DNA of 64,000 nt from an uncultured Marinicella sp. GTDB lineage: Bacteria; Pseudomonadota; Gammaproteobacteria; Xanthomonadales; Marinicellaceae. The stretch is from positions 62,001 to 126,000 of the forward strand of contig CANNAM010000010.1 in assembly GCA_947502595.1 (NCBI GenBank), read 5' to 3'. The position numbers and the translations under genes were made by a program. The notes beneath the pieces are model-generated. The model did not search any database. It was given only the letters and a program-made list of their open reading frames with translations, and had not been told where the DNA came from. Below are positions 52,923 to 64,000 of the stretch, piece after piece; positions within the stretch are counted from its first letter, which is position 1, and each line of letters starts with the position of its first letter.

Positions 52923-55252
52923 GACTGTACTCCGATGATGCTGACACATAAATTAGCTGCGTCTATATTCAATGCAGATTCACGGCCCATATTAACAACA
53001 GCAGAGCCTTCTGGCACGTCATCTGATACAGCCAAAGTCAATTCTGCATAACGACCATCTTGTTCAACAGACACCAAGTCGCCAGCCTTAAAACCGATCG
53101 ACAGTAAATCTTTGTCATTAACAAACACAGTATCGGCACTGGCCAAAGGACTGTTTTGTAATGGTGCTGATCTACGGGTTAAACAATCGGTGTCATAAAT
53201 GCTTTGTTTAGCAAACAACACCAAACCTTTGGCTTTAGGCTCATTGATTTGGCAATTTTGCTGGATGGCTGATGGTGATATTGAATATTTTTCAGTTTCA
53301 ACCAACACATCGTTGATGTCGTCATAATCAAAACCGTTGAAACCCAATAAATTACCTAAAACCCGCAGTACACGCCAACCTGGTTTGGTTTCACCAGGAG
53401 ATTTTTGGGCCACTGTGGTGACTTGTCGGTCGCCATAGTTATTGATTACAGAACCGGTTAATTCTGGCAGCAAAGCAATTGGCAGAATTAAATCAACTCT
53501 GGATTTCAAAGCATCATCACAATAGGCGTTAAATGCCACTGTGAAGTCACTGTTAGTTAAAGTGTTTTTTATAGCTGCAGGGTCAGCAAAATCTTGTAAC
53601 TCAGCCTGATATACCACATTCAAACGGTGTTCTTTGGTTTTGATGTCACCATCAGCATGCAGCCCAGCCAAGTAGGCTCCAGCCGCATTTGAACCAGCGC
53701 TTAATTCATTGAGTTGACCACCAGTGATGTTTACCAACCAAGCTGTAACCGCCTTGATGGCACTGGCCTGCGGATGGCTTTGAGCAATTTGACCGACCAC
53801 GAATAAAGCCTTAACTTCATCTTTTAATAACTGTTTGGCCAAGTGGTTGATGTCTTCATCGGTTTTTTGCGCTTTCACCCACTCGCCCAACTCACCTTCT
53901 GGGAATTGGTTTTTAATCTCAGCCACACTTTTCGCTAAAGAAGCCAATTGTTTAACCCAGTTGACTTGGTTGCCGACAAAATCGTGCAGCAATTGATAGT
54001 TTTGTTCGAACTTCAACGGCCCAAATGATGATATTTCAGCACCATTTAACCATGCCTGTCTTATTTTATGATTTAAAATCGGTTGTTCATGTCGGATGTA
54101 TCCGCCAATAATCACAACTTTTTGTTGTTGGCTGACATTTTGCAACCTAACATCAACCCGAGGCAATCGATCAGTGACAGAATAATCTGTAACATTGATG
54201 CGGTGCTCGTGGTTTTTGCTGCCCAGTTGAGTAAGTATTTGCTGCAACAGGTGGTATTCTTCAGTAGTCGAATAATTGCCTGTGTACAATGCAATGTCAT
54301 CACCTGAATAGGCTTTGATTTTTTCAACCAACGTGGCCAATGCATCTTGCCAAGACAGTTGATGCCATTGACCATTCTCTTTGATCATCGGGTGCAACAC
54401 GCGATCTGCTTGATTTTTCAAGCCATGGATACCATAGCGATCTCGGTCAGCGATCCAAGCCTCGTTGATGGCATCATTGTCTTGTGGCACAGTTCGTAAA
54501 ATATCGCCATTGCGGGTGTGATAAAACATATTTGAACCCACACCATCGTGCATACCAATGGCAGCGCTGGCCATCAATTCCCAAGCCCGGGCTTTGTACC
54601 TGAATGGTTTATTGGTTAATGCACCCACTGGACACAAATCAATGACATTACCAGACATTTCAGACTTAATAGACTGGCCAACAGCGGTGCTGATGTAAGT
54701 GCGTTCGCCACGGCCTATGCCGCCCAGTTCATCGGTACCTGCCACTTCATTCAAGAAGCGCACGCAACGCGTACATAAAATACAACGGGTCATGTCTGTA
54801 GCAATCAAAGAACCCAAATCTTCATCTTTAACCACTCGTTTTGAATCAACATAACGCGATACATCTCGACCGTAACCCATTGATACGTCTTGTAACTCAC
54901 ATTCGCCACCTTGATCACAAATTGGACAATCCAATGGATGGTTGATCAACAAAAACTCCATCACATTGCGCTGGGCATCAGTGGCTCTTTTGGATTGGGT
55001 ATAAACTTTCATGCCATCCATGACTGGGGTGGCGCATGCTGGCAATGGTTTAGGTGCTTTTTCAACATCCACCATACACATGCGACAGTTGGCCGCTATG
55101 GACAGTTTCTTATGGTAACAAAACCTTGGTATTTTGATGCCTTGCTTATCCGCAGCTTCAATAATCATGCTGCCTTTTTCAACTTGCACGGCTTGACCAT
55201 CAATTTCAATTGATACCATGTTGTCTGCCGCTTGATTGGTGGTGTCGGTCAT
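52919..55252 (-). CDS. nuoG: NADH-quinone oxidoreductase subunit G
   Basis: 777 aa. N-terminal ferredoxin-like cluster region: [15 protein letters not shown] (2Fe-2S), [18 protein letters not shown] (with the His ligand) and ILCTRCVRF (4Fe-4S), followed by a molybdopterin-oxidoreductase fold (about 220-690). Key iron-sulfur residues are all visible. Ends 4 nt into the nuoH start. Confidence 0.96.
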   Translation of the reverse strand: MTDTTNQAADNMVSIEIDGQAVQVEKGSMIIEAADKQGIKIPRFCYHKKLSIAANCRMCMVDVEKAPKPLPACATPVMDGMKVYTQSKRATDAQRNVMEFLLINHPLDCPICDQGGECELQDVSMGYGRDVSRYVDSKRVVKDEDLGSLIATDMTRCILCTRCVRFLNEVAGTDELGGIGRGERTYISTAVGQSIKSEMSGNVIDLCPVGALTNKPFRYKARAWELMASAAIGMHDGVGSNMFYHTRNGDILRTVPQDNDAINEAWIADRDRYGIHGLKNQADRVLHPMIKENGQWHQLSWQDALATLVEKIKAYSGDDIALYTGNYSTTEEYHLLQQILTQLGSKNHEHRINVTDYSVTDRLPRVDVRLQNVSQQQKVVIIGGYIRHEQPILNHKIRQAWLNGAEISSFGPLKFEQNYQLLHDFVGNQVNWVKQLASLAKSVAEIKNQFPEGELGEWVKAQKTDEDINHLAKQLLKDEVKALFVVGQIAQSHPQASAIKAVTAWLVNITGGQLNELSAGSNAAGAYLAGLHADGDIKTKEHRLNVVYQAELQDFADPAAIKNTLTNSDFTVAFNAYCDDALKSRVDLILPIALLPELTGSVINNYGDRQVTTVAQKSPGETKPGWRVLRVLGNLLGFNGFDYDDINDVLVETEKYSISPSAIQQNCQINEPKAKGLVLFAKQSIYDTDCLTRRSAPLQNSPLASADTVFVNDKDLLSIGFKAGDLVSVEQDGRYAELTLAVSDDVPEGSAVVNMGRESALNIDAANLCVSIIGVQS

Positions 55253-56526
55253 GAAGTTAACCTCTCATTCATTGATTTTTTGTGTTCAACAAAATACTCG
55301 AACTCATCCCAGTAATATTTCAATATGCCTTGAACCGGCCAAGCCGCAGCTTCTCCAAATGCACAAATGGTGTGACCTTCAATTTGACCGGCCGCTTGCT
55401 TCAACATTTCGATGTCTTGGGTTTCACCTTTGCCTTCTAGAATACGTGTCAACACCCGATACATCCAACCAGTTCCTTCACGACAAGGGGTACACTGCCC
55501 ACAAGATTCCATGTAGTAGAAACGTGACAACCTTTGGCATACTTCAACCATACAAGTCCCTTCCGCCATCACAATCACAGCACCTGAACCCAGTCCGGAA
55601 CCAGCTTGACCAATGGCATCAAAATCCATGGTTAAGCCCATCATCACTTCAGCAGGCAACACTTTCATTGAAGAGCCACCTGGAATAACTGCTTTGAGTT
55701 TTTTACCGTCTTGTACGCCACCTGCCAGTTCCAACAGATCAGAAAAGGGTGTGCCCAATGGAATTTCATAGTTACCAGGCTTATTGACATGCCCAGAAAC
55801 TGAAAATATTTTCACCCCACCGTTGTTGGGTTTACCTAACTCTAAAAACCACTGCGCACCCTTGCGCATGATGGCGGGTACTGAGGCAAAAGACTCGGTG
55901 TTATTAATGGTGGTGGGTTTACCATAAATGCCAAAGTTGGCTGGGAATGGCGGTTTGAATCGAGGTTGGCCTTTTTTGCCTTCCAAAGATTCCATCAATG
56001 CCGTTTCTTCACCACAAATATAGGCCCCTGCTCCATGCACACCATACAAATCAAAATCTATGCCTGAATCACTGATGTTTCTACCCAATAACCCAGCATC
56101 ATACGCTTCTTTCAATGCCGCTTCAAAATTCTCAAACGGTTCATGATGAAACTCACCACGCAGGTAATTATAACCAACAGTTGCGCCCATGGCATAACCA
56201 CCAATAGCCATACCCTCGATCACAGCATGTGGGTTATAACGCAGAATATCACGGTCATGACATGTGCCTGGCTCGGATTCATCTGAATTACATAAAACGT
56301 ACTTCTGACCAGGTGCATCTTTGGGCATAAAGCTCCACTTCAGACCCGTTGGGAAACCAGCACCACCGCGACCACGTAAAGCCGATGCTTTAACGGTGTC
56401 GATGATTTCATTTTTATCGGTTTTCTCAGCCAGAATTTTTTTCCAGGCTTGGTAACCACCTTTTTCTAAGTAGTTTTTTAATGAAGGGTCTTTGTCTGGG
56501 TTAAGACAAACATTCAATTCAGCCAT
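55249..56526 (-). CDS. nuoF: NADH-quinone oxidoreductase subunit F
   Basis: 425 aa. Binds NADH and [40 protein letters not shown] (Rossmann-like NADH contact) and the [4Fe-4S] motif [15 protein letters not shown] near 350. Overlaps nuoG by 4 nt and nuoE by 1 nt. Entry point for electrons in complex I. Confidence 0.97.
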   Translation of the reverse strand: MAELNVCLNPDKDPSLKNYLEKGGYQAWKKILAEKTDKNEIIDTVKASALRGRGGAGFPTGLKWSFMPKDAPGQKYVLCNSDESEPGTCHDRDILRYNPHAVIEGMAIGGYAMGATVGYNYLRGEFHHEPFENFEAALKEAYDAGLLGRNISDSGIDFDLYGVHGAGAYICGEETALMESLEGKKGQPRFKPPFPANFGIYGKPTTINNTESFASVPAIMRKGAQWFLELGKPNNGGVKIFSVSGHVNKPGNYEIPLGTPFSDLLELAGGVQDGKKLKAVIPGGSSMKVLPAEVMMGLTMDFDAIGQAGSGLGSGAVIVMAEGTCMVEVCQRLSRFYYMESCGQCTPCREGTGWMYRVLTRILEGKGETQDIEMLKQAAGQIEGHTICAFGEAAAWPVQGILKYYWDEFEYFVEHKKSMNERLTS

Positions 56527-57050
56527 CAGGACAACCCTCCTAACAATTCATCGATCTTGGCTTCAGTTAAATTTTCATGGTAGTGACCATTGATAAGCAT
56601 CATCGGTGCACCAACACAGGCCGCTACACACTCTTCTTCCTTGACCAAGGTGATTTTGCCATCGGCAGTGGTTTCACCTAGTTTAATGCCTAATTTGGCT
56701 TCAGCGTACTTGATGACTTTATCGGCACCGCGCAGCATGCATGAAATATTACTACAAATGGCGACTTTATTCTTACCCACGGGGGTGGTAAAGAACATCG
56801 AATAAAAACTGGCCGCTTCATACGCCCATACTGGCGGGATTTCCAAATATTCTGCCACAGCTTGCATAAGTTCTTTACTTAACCAACCTTGATTTTGATC
56901 TTGCGCAGCATGCAGGGCCCCAATCAAAGCTGACCTGCGTTGATCATGTGGGTATTTAGCCAACCATTGATCTATCTGAGCTCTGGTCTCATCAGTCAAC
57001 AGACTCATGGCTAAATGCTTATCTTCATTTTGTGGATTGATTTGATACAT
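56526..57050 (-). CDS. nuoE: NADH-quinone oxidoreductase subunit E
   Basis: 174 aa thioredoxin-like subunit with the [2Fe-2S] N1a site: [12 protein letters not shown] and [17 protein letters not shown] give four cysteines at the standard spacing. N-terminus adds about 15 residues ([14 protein letters not shown]) before the conserved fold; a start at Met15 is possible but the first ATG overlaps the nuoD stop as TAATG, which favours it. Confidence 0.96.
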   Translation of the reverse strand: MYQINPQNEDKHLAMSLLTDETRAQIDQWLAKYPHDQRRSALIGALHAAQDQNQGWLSKELMQAVAEYLEIPPVWAYEAASFYSMFFTTPVGKNKVAICSNISCMLRGADKVIKYAEAKLGIKLGETTADGKITLVKEEECVAACVGAPMMLINGHYHENLTEAKIDELLGGLS

Positions 57051-58303
57051 TACCTATCGATCTCCCCAAACACAATATCCATGGTGCCGATCACTGCCAC
57101 AACATCGGACAGCATGTGCCCTTTGACCATATCATTCATGGCCGAAAGGTGCGCAAAACCTGGCGCGCGTATTTTCAATCGGAATGGTTTGTTTGAATCA
57201 TCTGAAATCATATAAACCCCAAATTCACCTTTGGGTGCTTCTACAGCTGCATACACTTCGCCAGCTGGAACGGTATAACCTTCTGTAAATAATTTAAAGT
57301 GATGAATCATAGATTCCATGTCTTCTTTCATCATTTCACGACTTGGCGGAGCCACTTTGTACTCATCAGCCATCACGGGACCTGGGTTGGTTCTTAACCA
57401 GGCGACACATTGCTTAATAATTTTAGTTGATTGCACCATTTCTTCCATGCGCACCAAAAAGCGATCATAACAATCACCGTTGACACCAACTGGAATGTCA
57501 AAATCAACTTTATCGTAGGCTGCGTAGGTTTGTTTTTTACGCAAATCCCAAGCCACACCACTGCCCCGCAGCATAGGACCTGTAAAGCCCCAAGCTTTGG
57601 CCTGTTCTGGAGACACGACACCAATTCCTACGGTGCGTTGCTTCCAAATACGATTGTCTTGAAGTAGCGTGCGGTACTCATTGATTTTACTAGGAAAATC
57701 ATCAGCAAAAGCTTCAATAAAGTCCAACAACGAACCACCACGCCAAGCATTTGCATAATCTAAGTTTTTGCCTTTGGTCCACTTGCTTTCAGCATACTGT
57801 GGCATGTGGTCAGGTAAGTCGCGGTAAACCCCACCAGGGCGGTAATAAGTCGCATGCATGCGCGCACCAGATACGGCTTCATACATATCCATACAATGTT
57901 CCCTTTCACGGAACGTGTACAGAAACAAAGCCATGGCACCCAAATCCAATCCATGTGTACCCAACCACATCAAATGATTACGTACGCGAGTAATTTCATC
58001 GAACAAGGTACGGATGTACTGAGCTCTGATTGGCGCCTCTATACCTAACAGTTGTTCAATGGCACGCACATAAGCATGCTCATTACACATCATAGAAACG
58101 TAATCCAATCGATCCATATAACCAATCGACTGGTTAAAAGGTTTAGTCTCAGCGAGCTTTTCAGTGCCCCTGTGTAATAATCCCACATGTGGATCAGCGT
58201 GTTCTACCACTTCGCCATCCAACTCTAAAATCAGTCGCAATACACCATGTGCCGCAGGATGCTGCGGGCCAAAGTTCATGGTATAGTTTTTAATTTCAGC
58301 CAT
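57050..58303 (-). CDS. nuoD: NADH-quinone oxidoreductase subunit D
   Basis: 417 aa, 49-kDa-type subunit at the quinone pocket. [23 protein letters not shown] carries the HPAAHG motif, [14 protein letters not shown] and GVYRDLP follow, and the C-terminus ends in DIVFGEIDR as usual. It is separate from nuoC, unlike in E. coli where nuoCD is fused; overlaps nuoC by 1 nt. Confidence 0.97.
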   Translation of the reverse strand: MAEIKNYTMNFGPQHPAAHGVLRLILELDGEVVEHADPHVGLLHRGTEKLAETKPFNQSIGYMDRLDYVSMMCNEHAYVRAIEQLLGIEAPIRAQYIRTLFDEITRVRNHLMWLGTHGLDLGAMALFLYTFREREHCMDMYEAVSGARMHATYYRPGGVYRDLPDHMPQYAESKWTKGKNLDYANAWRGGSLLDFIEAFADDFPSKINEYRTLLQDNRIWKQRTVGIGVVSPEQAKAWGFTGPMLRGSGVAWDLRKKQTYAAYDKVDFDIPVGVNGDCYDRFLVRMEEMVQSTKIIKQCVAWLRTNPGPVMADEYKVAPPSREMMKEDMESMIHHFKLFTEGYTVPAGEVYAAVEAPKGEFGVYMISDDSNKPFRLKIRAPGFAHLSAMNDMVKGHMLSDVVAVIGTMDIVFGEIDR

Positions 58304-59016
58304 TATGATGTCTCCTGATCTGTCACATTATCCACATACCGTGAATCACGCCTGATTGTTTTTGGCACCAGTACCCTTGGCTCAATGGAAACTGGTTGGT
58401 AAACCACACGTTGTTGAGTTTCGTCATATACGACTTCAACATTGCCTATCAGTGGAAAATCTTTTCTGAATGGATGACCAATGAATCCATAATCAGTTAA
58501 TATGCGGCGTAAATCTGGATGGCCTTTAAATATGATTCCAAACAAATCAAACGCTTCTCTTTCGAACCAATTAACACCTGGCCAAACATCAATCAATGAA
58601 GGCACCATCAACATCCCTTCATCTGGAGCAAAACACTTGATGGTCAAACGGCGGTTGTGTTCAATTGAAAGTAGCTGTGCCACCACAGCAAAACGATTTG
58701 GCATGCTTTCATGGCGGCGGTTATGCCAGGAAAAACGACCAGGCCCGTTGGCATGCACACCACGACTGAATCCTGTTGAAGTTACACCATCAGTTTGCCA
58801 CTCTGCTTCACCGAGTGTCAGATAATCTACCCCACAAACATCCACGCATTGTTCAAATTTGAATGTCGCGTCATCTCTGAGTGTTTTCGCCACTTCAACC
58901 CATGAATCAAGCGGTACTGTACAACTGACTCCATTGTCAGTTTCTGTAATTTTAATATCAAGATCAGAAAACTGTTCTGATAAATCTTTGCTTAACTGAA
59001 ATGTATAACTACTCAT
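58303..59016 (-). CDS. nuoC: NADH-quinone oxidoreductase subunit C
   Basis: 237 aa. The 30-kDa-type core with [54 protein letters not shown] is unmistakable. N-terminus (about 1-75) is variable. Overlaps nuoB by 4 nt. Confidence 0.96.
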   Translation of the reverse strand: MSSYTFQLSKDLSEQFSDLDIKITETDNGVSCTVPLDSWVEVAKTLRDDATFKFEQCVDVCGVDYLTLGEAEWQTDGVTSTGFSRGVHANGPGRFSWHNRRHESMPNRFAVVAQLLSIEHNRRLTIKCFAPDEGMLMVPSLIDVWPGVNWFEREAFDLFGIIFKGHPDLRRILTDYGFIGHPFRKDFPLIGNVEVVYDETQQRVVYQPVSIEPRVLVPKTIRRDSRYVDNVTDQETS

Positions 59017-59525
59017 GATGTTCTTGCAATGGTGTTGGTGCGTTTAATTTTCTTTTGCAGCTGCAAAATGCCGTAAATCAAGGCCTCAGCAGTTGGCGGA
59101 CAACCAGGCACATAAATATCGACCGGTACCACCTTGTCACAACCCCTTACAACAGCATATGAATAATGGTAATACCCACCACCATTGGCGCAGGACCCCA
59201 TCGAAATGACATATTTGGGCTCAGGCATCTGATCGTATACTTTACGTAATGCGGGCGCCATCTTGTTGACCAAAGTACCAGCCACAATCATCACATCTGA
59301 CTGCCTTGGAGAAGGACGAAAAATAACGCCAAATCTATCTAAGTCATACCTGGCTGCACCGGCGTGCATCATTTCCACCGCACAGCAAGCCAAACCAAAT
59401 GTCATGGGCCACAATGAACCTGTACGAGCACCATTTAATAAAGCATCAACTGTTGTAGTAACAAAGCCTTTGTTATCAAACCCTTGGTCCTCAACTGGCT
59501 GAATAATGTTGTCGACTATTCCCAT
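59013..59525 (-). CDS. nuoB: NADH-quinone oxidoreductase subunit B
   Basis: 170 aa from [22 protein letters not shown] lies 9 nt before this ATG, which supports it over one 21 nt upstream. Holds cluster N2: [25 protein letters not shown] and [11 protein letters not shown] give the four cysteines. Start is inside the last 10 nt of nuoA. Confidence 0.96.
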   Translation of the reverse strand: MGIVDNIIQPVEDQGFDNKGFVTTTVDALLNGARTGSLWPMTFGLACCAVEMMHAGAARYDLDRFGVIFRPSPRQSDVMIVAGTLVNKMAPALRKVYDQMPEPKYVISMGSCANGGGYYHYSYAVVRGCDKVVPVDIYVPGCPPTAEALIYGILQLQKKIKRTNTIARTS

Positions 59526-59872
59526 TCCAAAGCTCCTTTCTTCCACTCATAGATAAACCCAATGACCAGCAAAAACAAAAAGATAAACATAGACACCAAG
59601 CCAAATGCGCCCAATTCCTCTAGCACCACAGACCATGGAAACAAAAAGGCTATTTCCAAATCAAAAATAATAAACAGAATGGCAACCAGATAAAACCTGA
59701 CATCAAATTTCATGTGGGCGTCATCAAAAGCTTCGAAGCCACATTCGTATGCAGATATTTTTTCGTCAGTTGTTTTGCGGGTGCCGAACAGCAAACCCAG
59801 AGACATTAAAGCAATACCTAAACCTACAGACACTGCCAAAAACATTAGAATTGGAAAATACGGAGCTATCAT
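59516..59872 (-). CDS. nuoA: NADH-quinone oxidoreductase subunit A
   Basis: 118 aa, three membrane helices. The conserved [41 protein letters not shown] loop and helix are complete, with the cysteine-containing matrix loop. First gene of nuoA-N; 36 nt lie between it and tRNA-Leu, with no clear promoter or terminator, so some transcripts may run on from secG and the tRNA. Confidence 0.96.
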   Translation of the reverse strand: MIAPYFPILMFLAVSVGLGIALMSLGLLFGTRKTTDEKISAYECGFEAFDDAHMKFDVRFYLVAILFIIFDLEIAFLFPWSVVLEELGAFGLVSMFIFLFLLVIGFIYEWKKGALEWE

Positions 59873-59908
59873 TTAGCCATCCCCTGTTTCAATAGTTTCA
59901 ATTTAAAT

Positions 59909-59994
59909 TGGTGCCGAAAGCCGGACTCGAACCGGCACGACCAATGGTCACTACCCCCTCAAGGTAGCGTGTCTACCAATTCCACCACTTCGGC
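59909..59994 (-). tRNA. tRNA-Leu(GAG)
   Basis: 86 nt with an encoded CCA end. The acceptor stem GCCGAAG pairs with TTTCGGC (one G-U), the anticodon stem CTACC/GGTAG encloses the loop TTGAGGG with anticodon GAG, and a long variable arm follows, as required for tRNA-Leu. The T arm has GGTTCGAGTCC. It reads CUC (and CUU) codons. It sits between secG and nuoA on the same strand. Confidence 0.95.
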
Positions 59995-60067
59995 ACATCA
60001 TTTACTCTTAATAACAACCACTTGGTTGCTCTACTTAAACCTTTACTTAAACTTCTACTTTGTCTTA

Positions 60068-60586
60068 TCAGTTGCCGTCGCCATCAGCATCTTCAGCTGT
60101 TTCAATGGCTTGATCTAATTCATCAGCTGCATCATTTGCAGCTTCTTGTACTTCAGTAACCACTTCATCAGCCGTTTGTTCAACTTCTACAGCAGCACCG
60201 TCAATGGCTTCATCGGCTGCATTGATGACATCAGTTGCTGCATCATTAATGCTTGGCGTTACTGTTTCACTGTTTTGCATGCCTGTTTGATCGTCTTCCA
60301 AAGAACCAAACACGCCCAAATCTACTTCGGCGTTATCTGATACTGCGTATGTTTCGCTGGCATCAATGGCAATCAACATGGTAATGATGAAAAATGCCGT
60401 AGCCAATAACGCAGTGGCTTTGGTCAAAAAAGAACCCGATCCTTTGGCACCAAATACTGTTCCGGAAGCGCCACCACCAAAAGCTGAACCAGCTGTTGCG
60501 CCTGGGCCACGTTGAATCAAGATAAAACCGATCAATGCGATGGCCACCAATACTTGGATGATGTTCAGAAAATTAATTTCGCTCAT
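60068..60586 (-). CDS. secG: Preprotein translocase subunit SecG with acidic tail
   Basis: 172 aa against about 110 in E. coli. Residues 1 to about 80 have two membrane helices around the conserved loop QRGPGATAGSAFGGGASGTVFGAKGSGSFLTKATA. From about residue 85 the protein is an Asp/Glu/Ala/Thr-rich tail (INAADEAIDGAAVEVEQTADE) with no obvious fold. Component of SecYEG. It follows tpiA by 4 nt; the tpiA-secG-tRNA-Leu order is a common bacterial one. Confidence 0.93.
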   Translation of the reverse strand: MSEINFLNIIQVLVAIALIGFILIQRGPGATAGSAFGGGASGTVFGAKGSGSFLTKATALLATAFFIITMLIAIDASETYAVSDNAEVDLGVFGSLEDDQTGMQNSETVTPSINDAATDVINAADEAIDGAAVEVEQTADEVVTEVQEAANDAADELDQAIETAEDADGDGN

Positions 60587-60590
60587 TTAT

Positions 60591-61361
60591 TTATACTCCT
60601 TGAGACAACTTGTCAGCTTGTTGACAAATCGCCATAAAATCTTGGGCTGTTAATGAAGCTCCTCCAATCAAACCTCCATCAACATCGGGCATCGAAAAAA
60701 GCTCGTATGCATTAGAGCCTTTACAGCTTCCTCCATAGAGGATGCGGATGCGGCGCGCTATTGTATCATCATTTAATACCAATTGAGAACGGATAAATTG
60801 ATGAACTTCCTGTGCTTGTTCAGCACTGGCTGATTCACCTGTACCAATGGCCCATACCGGCTCATAAGCAATCACTCCCTGGCCCAACTTTTCAATACCC
60901 ACCAAATCCAAAACAGCTTGTATCTGCTGCCACACAGCTGTTTGCGTGGCTCCGCTTTGCCGTTGCACCAAAGACTCACCCACGCAAAGTATCGGGGTTA
61001 ACCCATACTTTAACGCTTGGGCAAATTTCTTCGCCACTTCCTCGTTGCCCTCATTACTGCGGATTCGTCTTTCAGAGTGACCAACCAAAACCATGTCACA
61101 ACCCAAGTCAGCCAACATCTTGGCACTGACTTCTCCAGTTACAGCACCGTCGTCATATTCACTCAAATTTTGCGCGCCACACTTAACATGGTCTGGTTTA
61201 TTGGTAATAACATCGTATAAATGTATGTAAACCGGAAACACCGCAACATCATAGTTTATCTTGGCCGGCAGACTGCTGTTCAACTCAGCCATCATTTCTT
61301 TGACAAATTGCATGGAACCATGCATTTTCCAGTTACCTGCCACCAATAACCTGCGACTCAT
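60591..61361 (-). CDS. tpiA: Triosephosphate isomerase
   Basis: 256 aa. Interconverts dihydroxyacetone phosphate and glyceraldehyde 3-phosphate. Catalytic residues are in place: Lys12 (GNWKMHGS), His95 (VGHSERR) and Glu167 ([11 protein letters not shown]), with the phosphate-gripping GGS near the end ([10 protein letters not shown]). Its ATG overlaps the gyrA stop by 4 nt, an unusual pairing that suggests co-translation from the gyrA transcript. Confidence 0.97.
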   Translation of the reverse strand: MSRRLLVAGNWKMHGSMQFVKEMMAELNSSLPAKINYDVAVFPVYIHLYDVITNKPDHVKCGAQNLSEYDDGAVTGEVSAKMLADLGCDMVLVGHSERRIRSNEGNEEVAKKFAQALKYGLTPILCVGESLVQRQSGATQTAVWQQIQAVLDLVGIEKLGQGVIAYEPVWAIGTGESASAEQAQEVHQFIRSQLVLNDDTIARRIRILYGGSCKGSNAYELFSMPDVDGGLIGGASLTAQDFMAICQQADKLSQGV

Positions 61362-63970
61362 GACTCAGCACCACCGTCATCCAAACCTGCAGCATCATTT
61401 GCTGCCAATTCACCGGCATTCAACTCATCATCATCCTCGTCGTCACCATCCAAATTAACCACTTTGGCAATGCCAACCAGTTTCTCTTTTTTGGCCAAAC
61501 GAATCAATGTCACACCTTGGGTGTTCCTACCAACAGTTGAAATACCATCCACTGCGGTACGAACCAATGTACCACCGTTACTGATCAACATGATTTGATC
61601 TTCTGGCAACACTTGACATGCGCCGACCACACCACCATTGCGTTCACTGGTTTGAATCGCGATCACACCCTGGCCTGAACGGCGAATCTTAGAAAATTCT
61701 TCCAATCTGGTTTGTTTACCAAATCCGTTTTCAGTACAAACCAAAACGTTGCCTTCTTCGGCAACAAACATAGAAACAACCTCATGGTCATCTTTCAAAG
61801 TAATGCCGCGCACACCGCGCGCGGTACGGCCCATAGAGCGCACATCATTTTCATCAAAACGGATACATTTGCCTGAACTCGAGAACAAGAACACATCTTG
61901 TGACCCGTTGGTTAATTCAACATTAACCAAGTGATCGCCGTCCAACAAGCCCAGACCAATGATGCCATTGGCACGTGGTCTTGAGAAGTTTGACAGTGGG
62001 GTTTTCTTAACCACGCCTTTGGCAGTGGCAAAGAATACAAATTTATCTTCATCATAATCTCTGACTGGCAAAATAGCCGTGATCATTTCATTCTTATCTA
62101 ATGGCAACAAATTAACCAAAGGCTTGCCTCTGGCGGTTCTTGAAGCCATCGGTAATTCATAGACTTTCAACCAATAAACCTGTCCCTTGTTACTGAAACA
62201 CAACAAGGTGTCATGGGTGTTGGCAATCCACAGTTTCTCGATGAAGTCTTCATTCTTCATGGCAGTGGCAGATTTACCTTTACCACCACGGGTTTGAGCG
62301 CGGTACACATCAACTTGCTGCATCTTGGCATAACCTTCGTGCGACAAGGTTACCACCACATCTTCTTCAATCACCAAATCTTCCATGGTCAAATGAACCT
62401 GGCGATCCATGATCACAGTACGGCGTTCATCGCCGTAGTTATCCCTGATCTCAACCAATTCTTCAGTAACCACTTCCATCAAATGGTCTGGATTGGTTAG
62501 TATTTTTAAGTACTCTTTGATGTGACCGATGATTTCTTTGAATTCATCAGTGATTTTATCTTGCTCTAAGCCAGTTAAACGATGTAGCTGTAAATCCAAT
62601 ATGGCTTTGGCTTGGATGGGCGACAACTGGTAGCCATCTGCAAAGAAACCATACTGCTCTGCCAAATCTTCTGGGCGGCACAAATCTGCTTCATCATCTA
62701 GCAAAGAAGCAATCAAAGAAGAATCCCACTTCTTAGCGAGCAATTTCTCACGTGCCTCTGCTGGATTTTTGGATTTCTTGATCAGTTCAATGACTTCTTC
62801 AATATTGGCCAAGGCCACTGCCAAACCTTCTAACACATGTGCACGGTCACGGGCTTTCTTGAGTTCAAATATGGTGCGTCGCACCACCACTTCACGTCGG
62901 TGTTTAACAAACTCATTGAGAATATCCATCAAGCCCAATGTTTTGGGCTGACCGTTGATCAGCGCCACCATATTGATACCAAATACGGTTTGCAGCTGAG
63001 TCAATTTATACAACTGATTCAACATCACCGCAGCCACTTCACCACGACGCAATTCAAACACAATGCGCATGCCGTCTTTGTCCGACTCATCGCGCAAAGC
63101 AGTGATGCCTTCAATTTTTTTCAATTTAACCAATTCAGCGACTTTTTCAATCAAGCGGGCTTTGTTAACCTGATAAGGCAACTCAGTAACAATGATCGTC
63201 TGCTTGCCAGAGGCCTCATCCGTCTCAATCTCAGAACGTGCACGCATGTAAACTTTTCCGCGTCCCGTGTCATAAGCATCCCTGATACCCTCTGCACCAT
63301 TAATAAAGGCCGCGGTAGGAAAATCAGGACCAGGCACATGAACCATTATGTCATCCAATGTTGCTTCTGGATTCTTAATTAATTCGATGGTGGCATTGAT
63401 CACTTCAGTCAGATTGTGTGGCGGGATATTGGTGGCCATACCAACAGCGATACCGGATGAACCATTGACTAACAAGGCCGGCACTCTGGTCGGCATCACT
63501 TCAGGTTCGGTGTCTGTTTCATCGTAATTGGGCACAAAATCAACAGTATCCTTATCAAGGTCTGCCATCATTTCATGAGAGATTTTAGCCATCCTGACTT
63601 CGGTGTAACGCATGGCTGCAGGCGAATCTCCATCCACAGAACCAAAGTTACCCTGACCATCGACCAACATATAACGCATTGAGAAAGGCTGAGCCATACG
63701 CACAATGGTGTCATACACTGCAGAGTCACCGTGTGGATGGTACTTACCAATCACGTCACCGACCACACGGGCCGATTTCTTATGGGCCTTATTCCAGCTA
63801 ACACCCAGTACATTCATGGCATACAGTACACGCCTGTGTACTGGCTTAAGGCCATCCCTGACATCTGGCAGTGCCCTGCCAACAATCACACTCATCGAAT
63901 AATCGAGGTATGATTTCTGCATTTCATCTTCAATATTTATCTTGATGATATCGCTTGAATTTTCCGCCAT
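61358..63970 (-). CDS. gyrA: DNA gyrase subunit A
   Basis: 870 aa. Type II topoisomerase subunit that cuts and rejoins DNA to introduce negative supercoils with GyrB. The active tyrosine is Tyr122 ([10 protein letters not shown]), with numbering that matches E. coli. The quinolone-determining region [13 protein letters not shown] keeps Ser83 and Asp87, the sensitive-type residues. The C-terminal GyrA-box is QTRGGKG, followed by beta-pinwheel repeats and an acidic tail ([15 protein letters not shown]). The start is 30 nt from the window end, so the promoter is not visible. Confidence 0.97.
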   Translation of the reverse strand: MAENSSDIIKINIEDEMQKSYLDYSMSVIVGRALPDVRDGLKPVHRRVLYAMNVLGVSWNKAHKKSARVVGDVIGKYHPHGDSAVYDTIVRMAQPFSMRYMLVDGQGNFGSVDGDSPAAMRYTEVRMAKISHEMMADLDKDTVDFVPNYDETDTEPEVMPTRVPALLVNGSSGIAVGMATNIPPHNLTEVINATIELIKNPEATLDDIMVHVPGPDFPTAAFINGAEGIRDAYDTGRGKVYMRARSEIETDEASGKQTIIVTELPYQVNKARLIEKVAELVKLKKIEGITALRDESDKDGMRIVFELRRGEVAAVMLNQLYKLTQLQTVFGINMVALINGQPKTLGLMDILNEFVKHRREVVVRRTIFELKKARDRAHVLEGLAVALANIEEVIELIKKSKNPAEAREKLLAKKWDSSLIASLLDDEADLCRPEDLAEQYGFFADGYQLSPIQAKAILDLQLHRLTGLEQDKITDEFKEIIGHIKEYLKILTNPDHLMEVVTEELVEIRDNYGDERRTVIMDRQVHLTMEDLVIEEDVVVTLSHEGYAKMQQVDVYRAQTRGGKGKSATAMKNEDFIEKLWIANTHDTLLCFSNKGQVYWLKVYELPMASRTARGKPLVNLLPLDKNEMITAILPVRDYDEDKFVFFATAKGVVKKTPLSNFSRPRANGIIGLGLLDGDHLVNVELTNGSQDVFLFSSSGKCIRFDENDVRSMGRTARGVRGITLKDDHEVVSMFVAEEGNVLVCTENGFGKQTRLEEFSKIRRSGQGVIAIQTSERNGGVVGACQVLPEDQIMLISNGGTLVRTAVDGISTVGRNTQGVTLIRLAKKEKLVGIAKVVNLDGDDEDDDELNAGELAANDAAGLDDGGAES

Positions 63971-64000
63971 AAATCTAAGTCTTTACTTGAAAATATAAGG

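Noticed and set aside
1-64000. Prophage, insertion sequence, CRISPR, restriction or toxin-antitoxin loci
   Set aside because: I looked for integrases, transposases, repeat-spacer arrays and paired small genes and saw none; the region is core chromosome.

Overview
The window is a contiguous, gene-dense and moderately AT-rich bacterial chromosome segment of core (housekeeping) genes. Protein content points to a gammaproteobacterium: mfd followed by a CsiV-type gene, hemA-prfA, hisC-aroA-cmk-rpsA-ihfB, a fused AroA-Cmk, YqfB, ApaH, KefB with a KefF-like partner, and YdbH with YdbL. Overall flavour suggests a free-living aquatic lineage near Marinicella, but that genus guess rests on protein style only. 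I see no insertion sequence, prophage, CRISPR array or recognisable defence island.

Layout. 1-4590 (minus): the N-terminal part of a membrane transporter, alr, dnaB, a terminator, then the rpsF-rpsR-rplI ribosomal operon. 4591-5320: a 730-bp non-coding stretch with the rpsF promoter and leader hairpin, a 276-bp inverted-repeat element and a possible mfd promoter. 5324-12944 (plus): mfd, csiV-like, a YceI lipoprotein, fabI, yqfB and an NhaC-type antiporter. 12989-14881 (minus): a nuclease-like protein, apaH, pyrE; then xthA (plus). 16143-19653: two convergent CPA2 cation/proton antiporters.

17743-26729 (minus) is the most unusual part. It is a tightly packed run: glutaryl-CoA dehydrogenase-like, fused alpha/beta 2-oxoacid dehydrogenase E1, a class III adenylyl cyclase with an FHA domain, an unlisted 26-residue membrane peptide, XpaC-like, TelA, KefF-like and KefB. 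It joins acyl-CoA/oxoacid oxidation, cyclic-nucleotide/phosphopeptide signalling, a TelA/XpaC stress module and K+ efflux. 26931-32900 holds a DUF4124 protein, a small membrane protein, rlmD, a YnbE/YdbL-like lipoprotein and a YdbH-like AsmA-type protein (a predicted envelope lipid-transport pair), and a divergent receiver-Hpt protein.

32943-38256 (minus): hisC, aroA-cmk fusion, rpsA, ihfB. 38412-39902: hemN behind a near-perfect FNR/Anr site placed as in class II promoters. 40023-45526 (minus): a TPR lipoprotein, prfA, hemA (with a second FNR-like site), purK, purE. 45529-59872 (minus): the full 14-gene nuoA-N complex I operon. 59909-63970 (minus): tRNA-Leu(GAG), secG, tpiA, gyrA.

The genes are mainly respiration (complex I), heme supply, replication (dnaB, gyrA), translation and repair. 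Most are on the minus strand with 1- to 11-nt overlaps that imply translational coupling.
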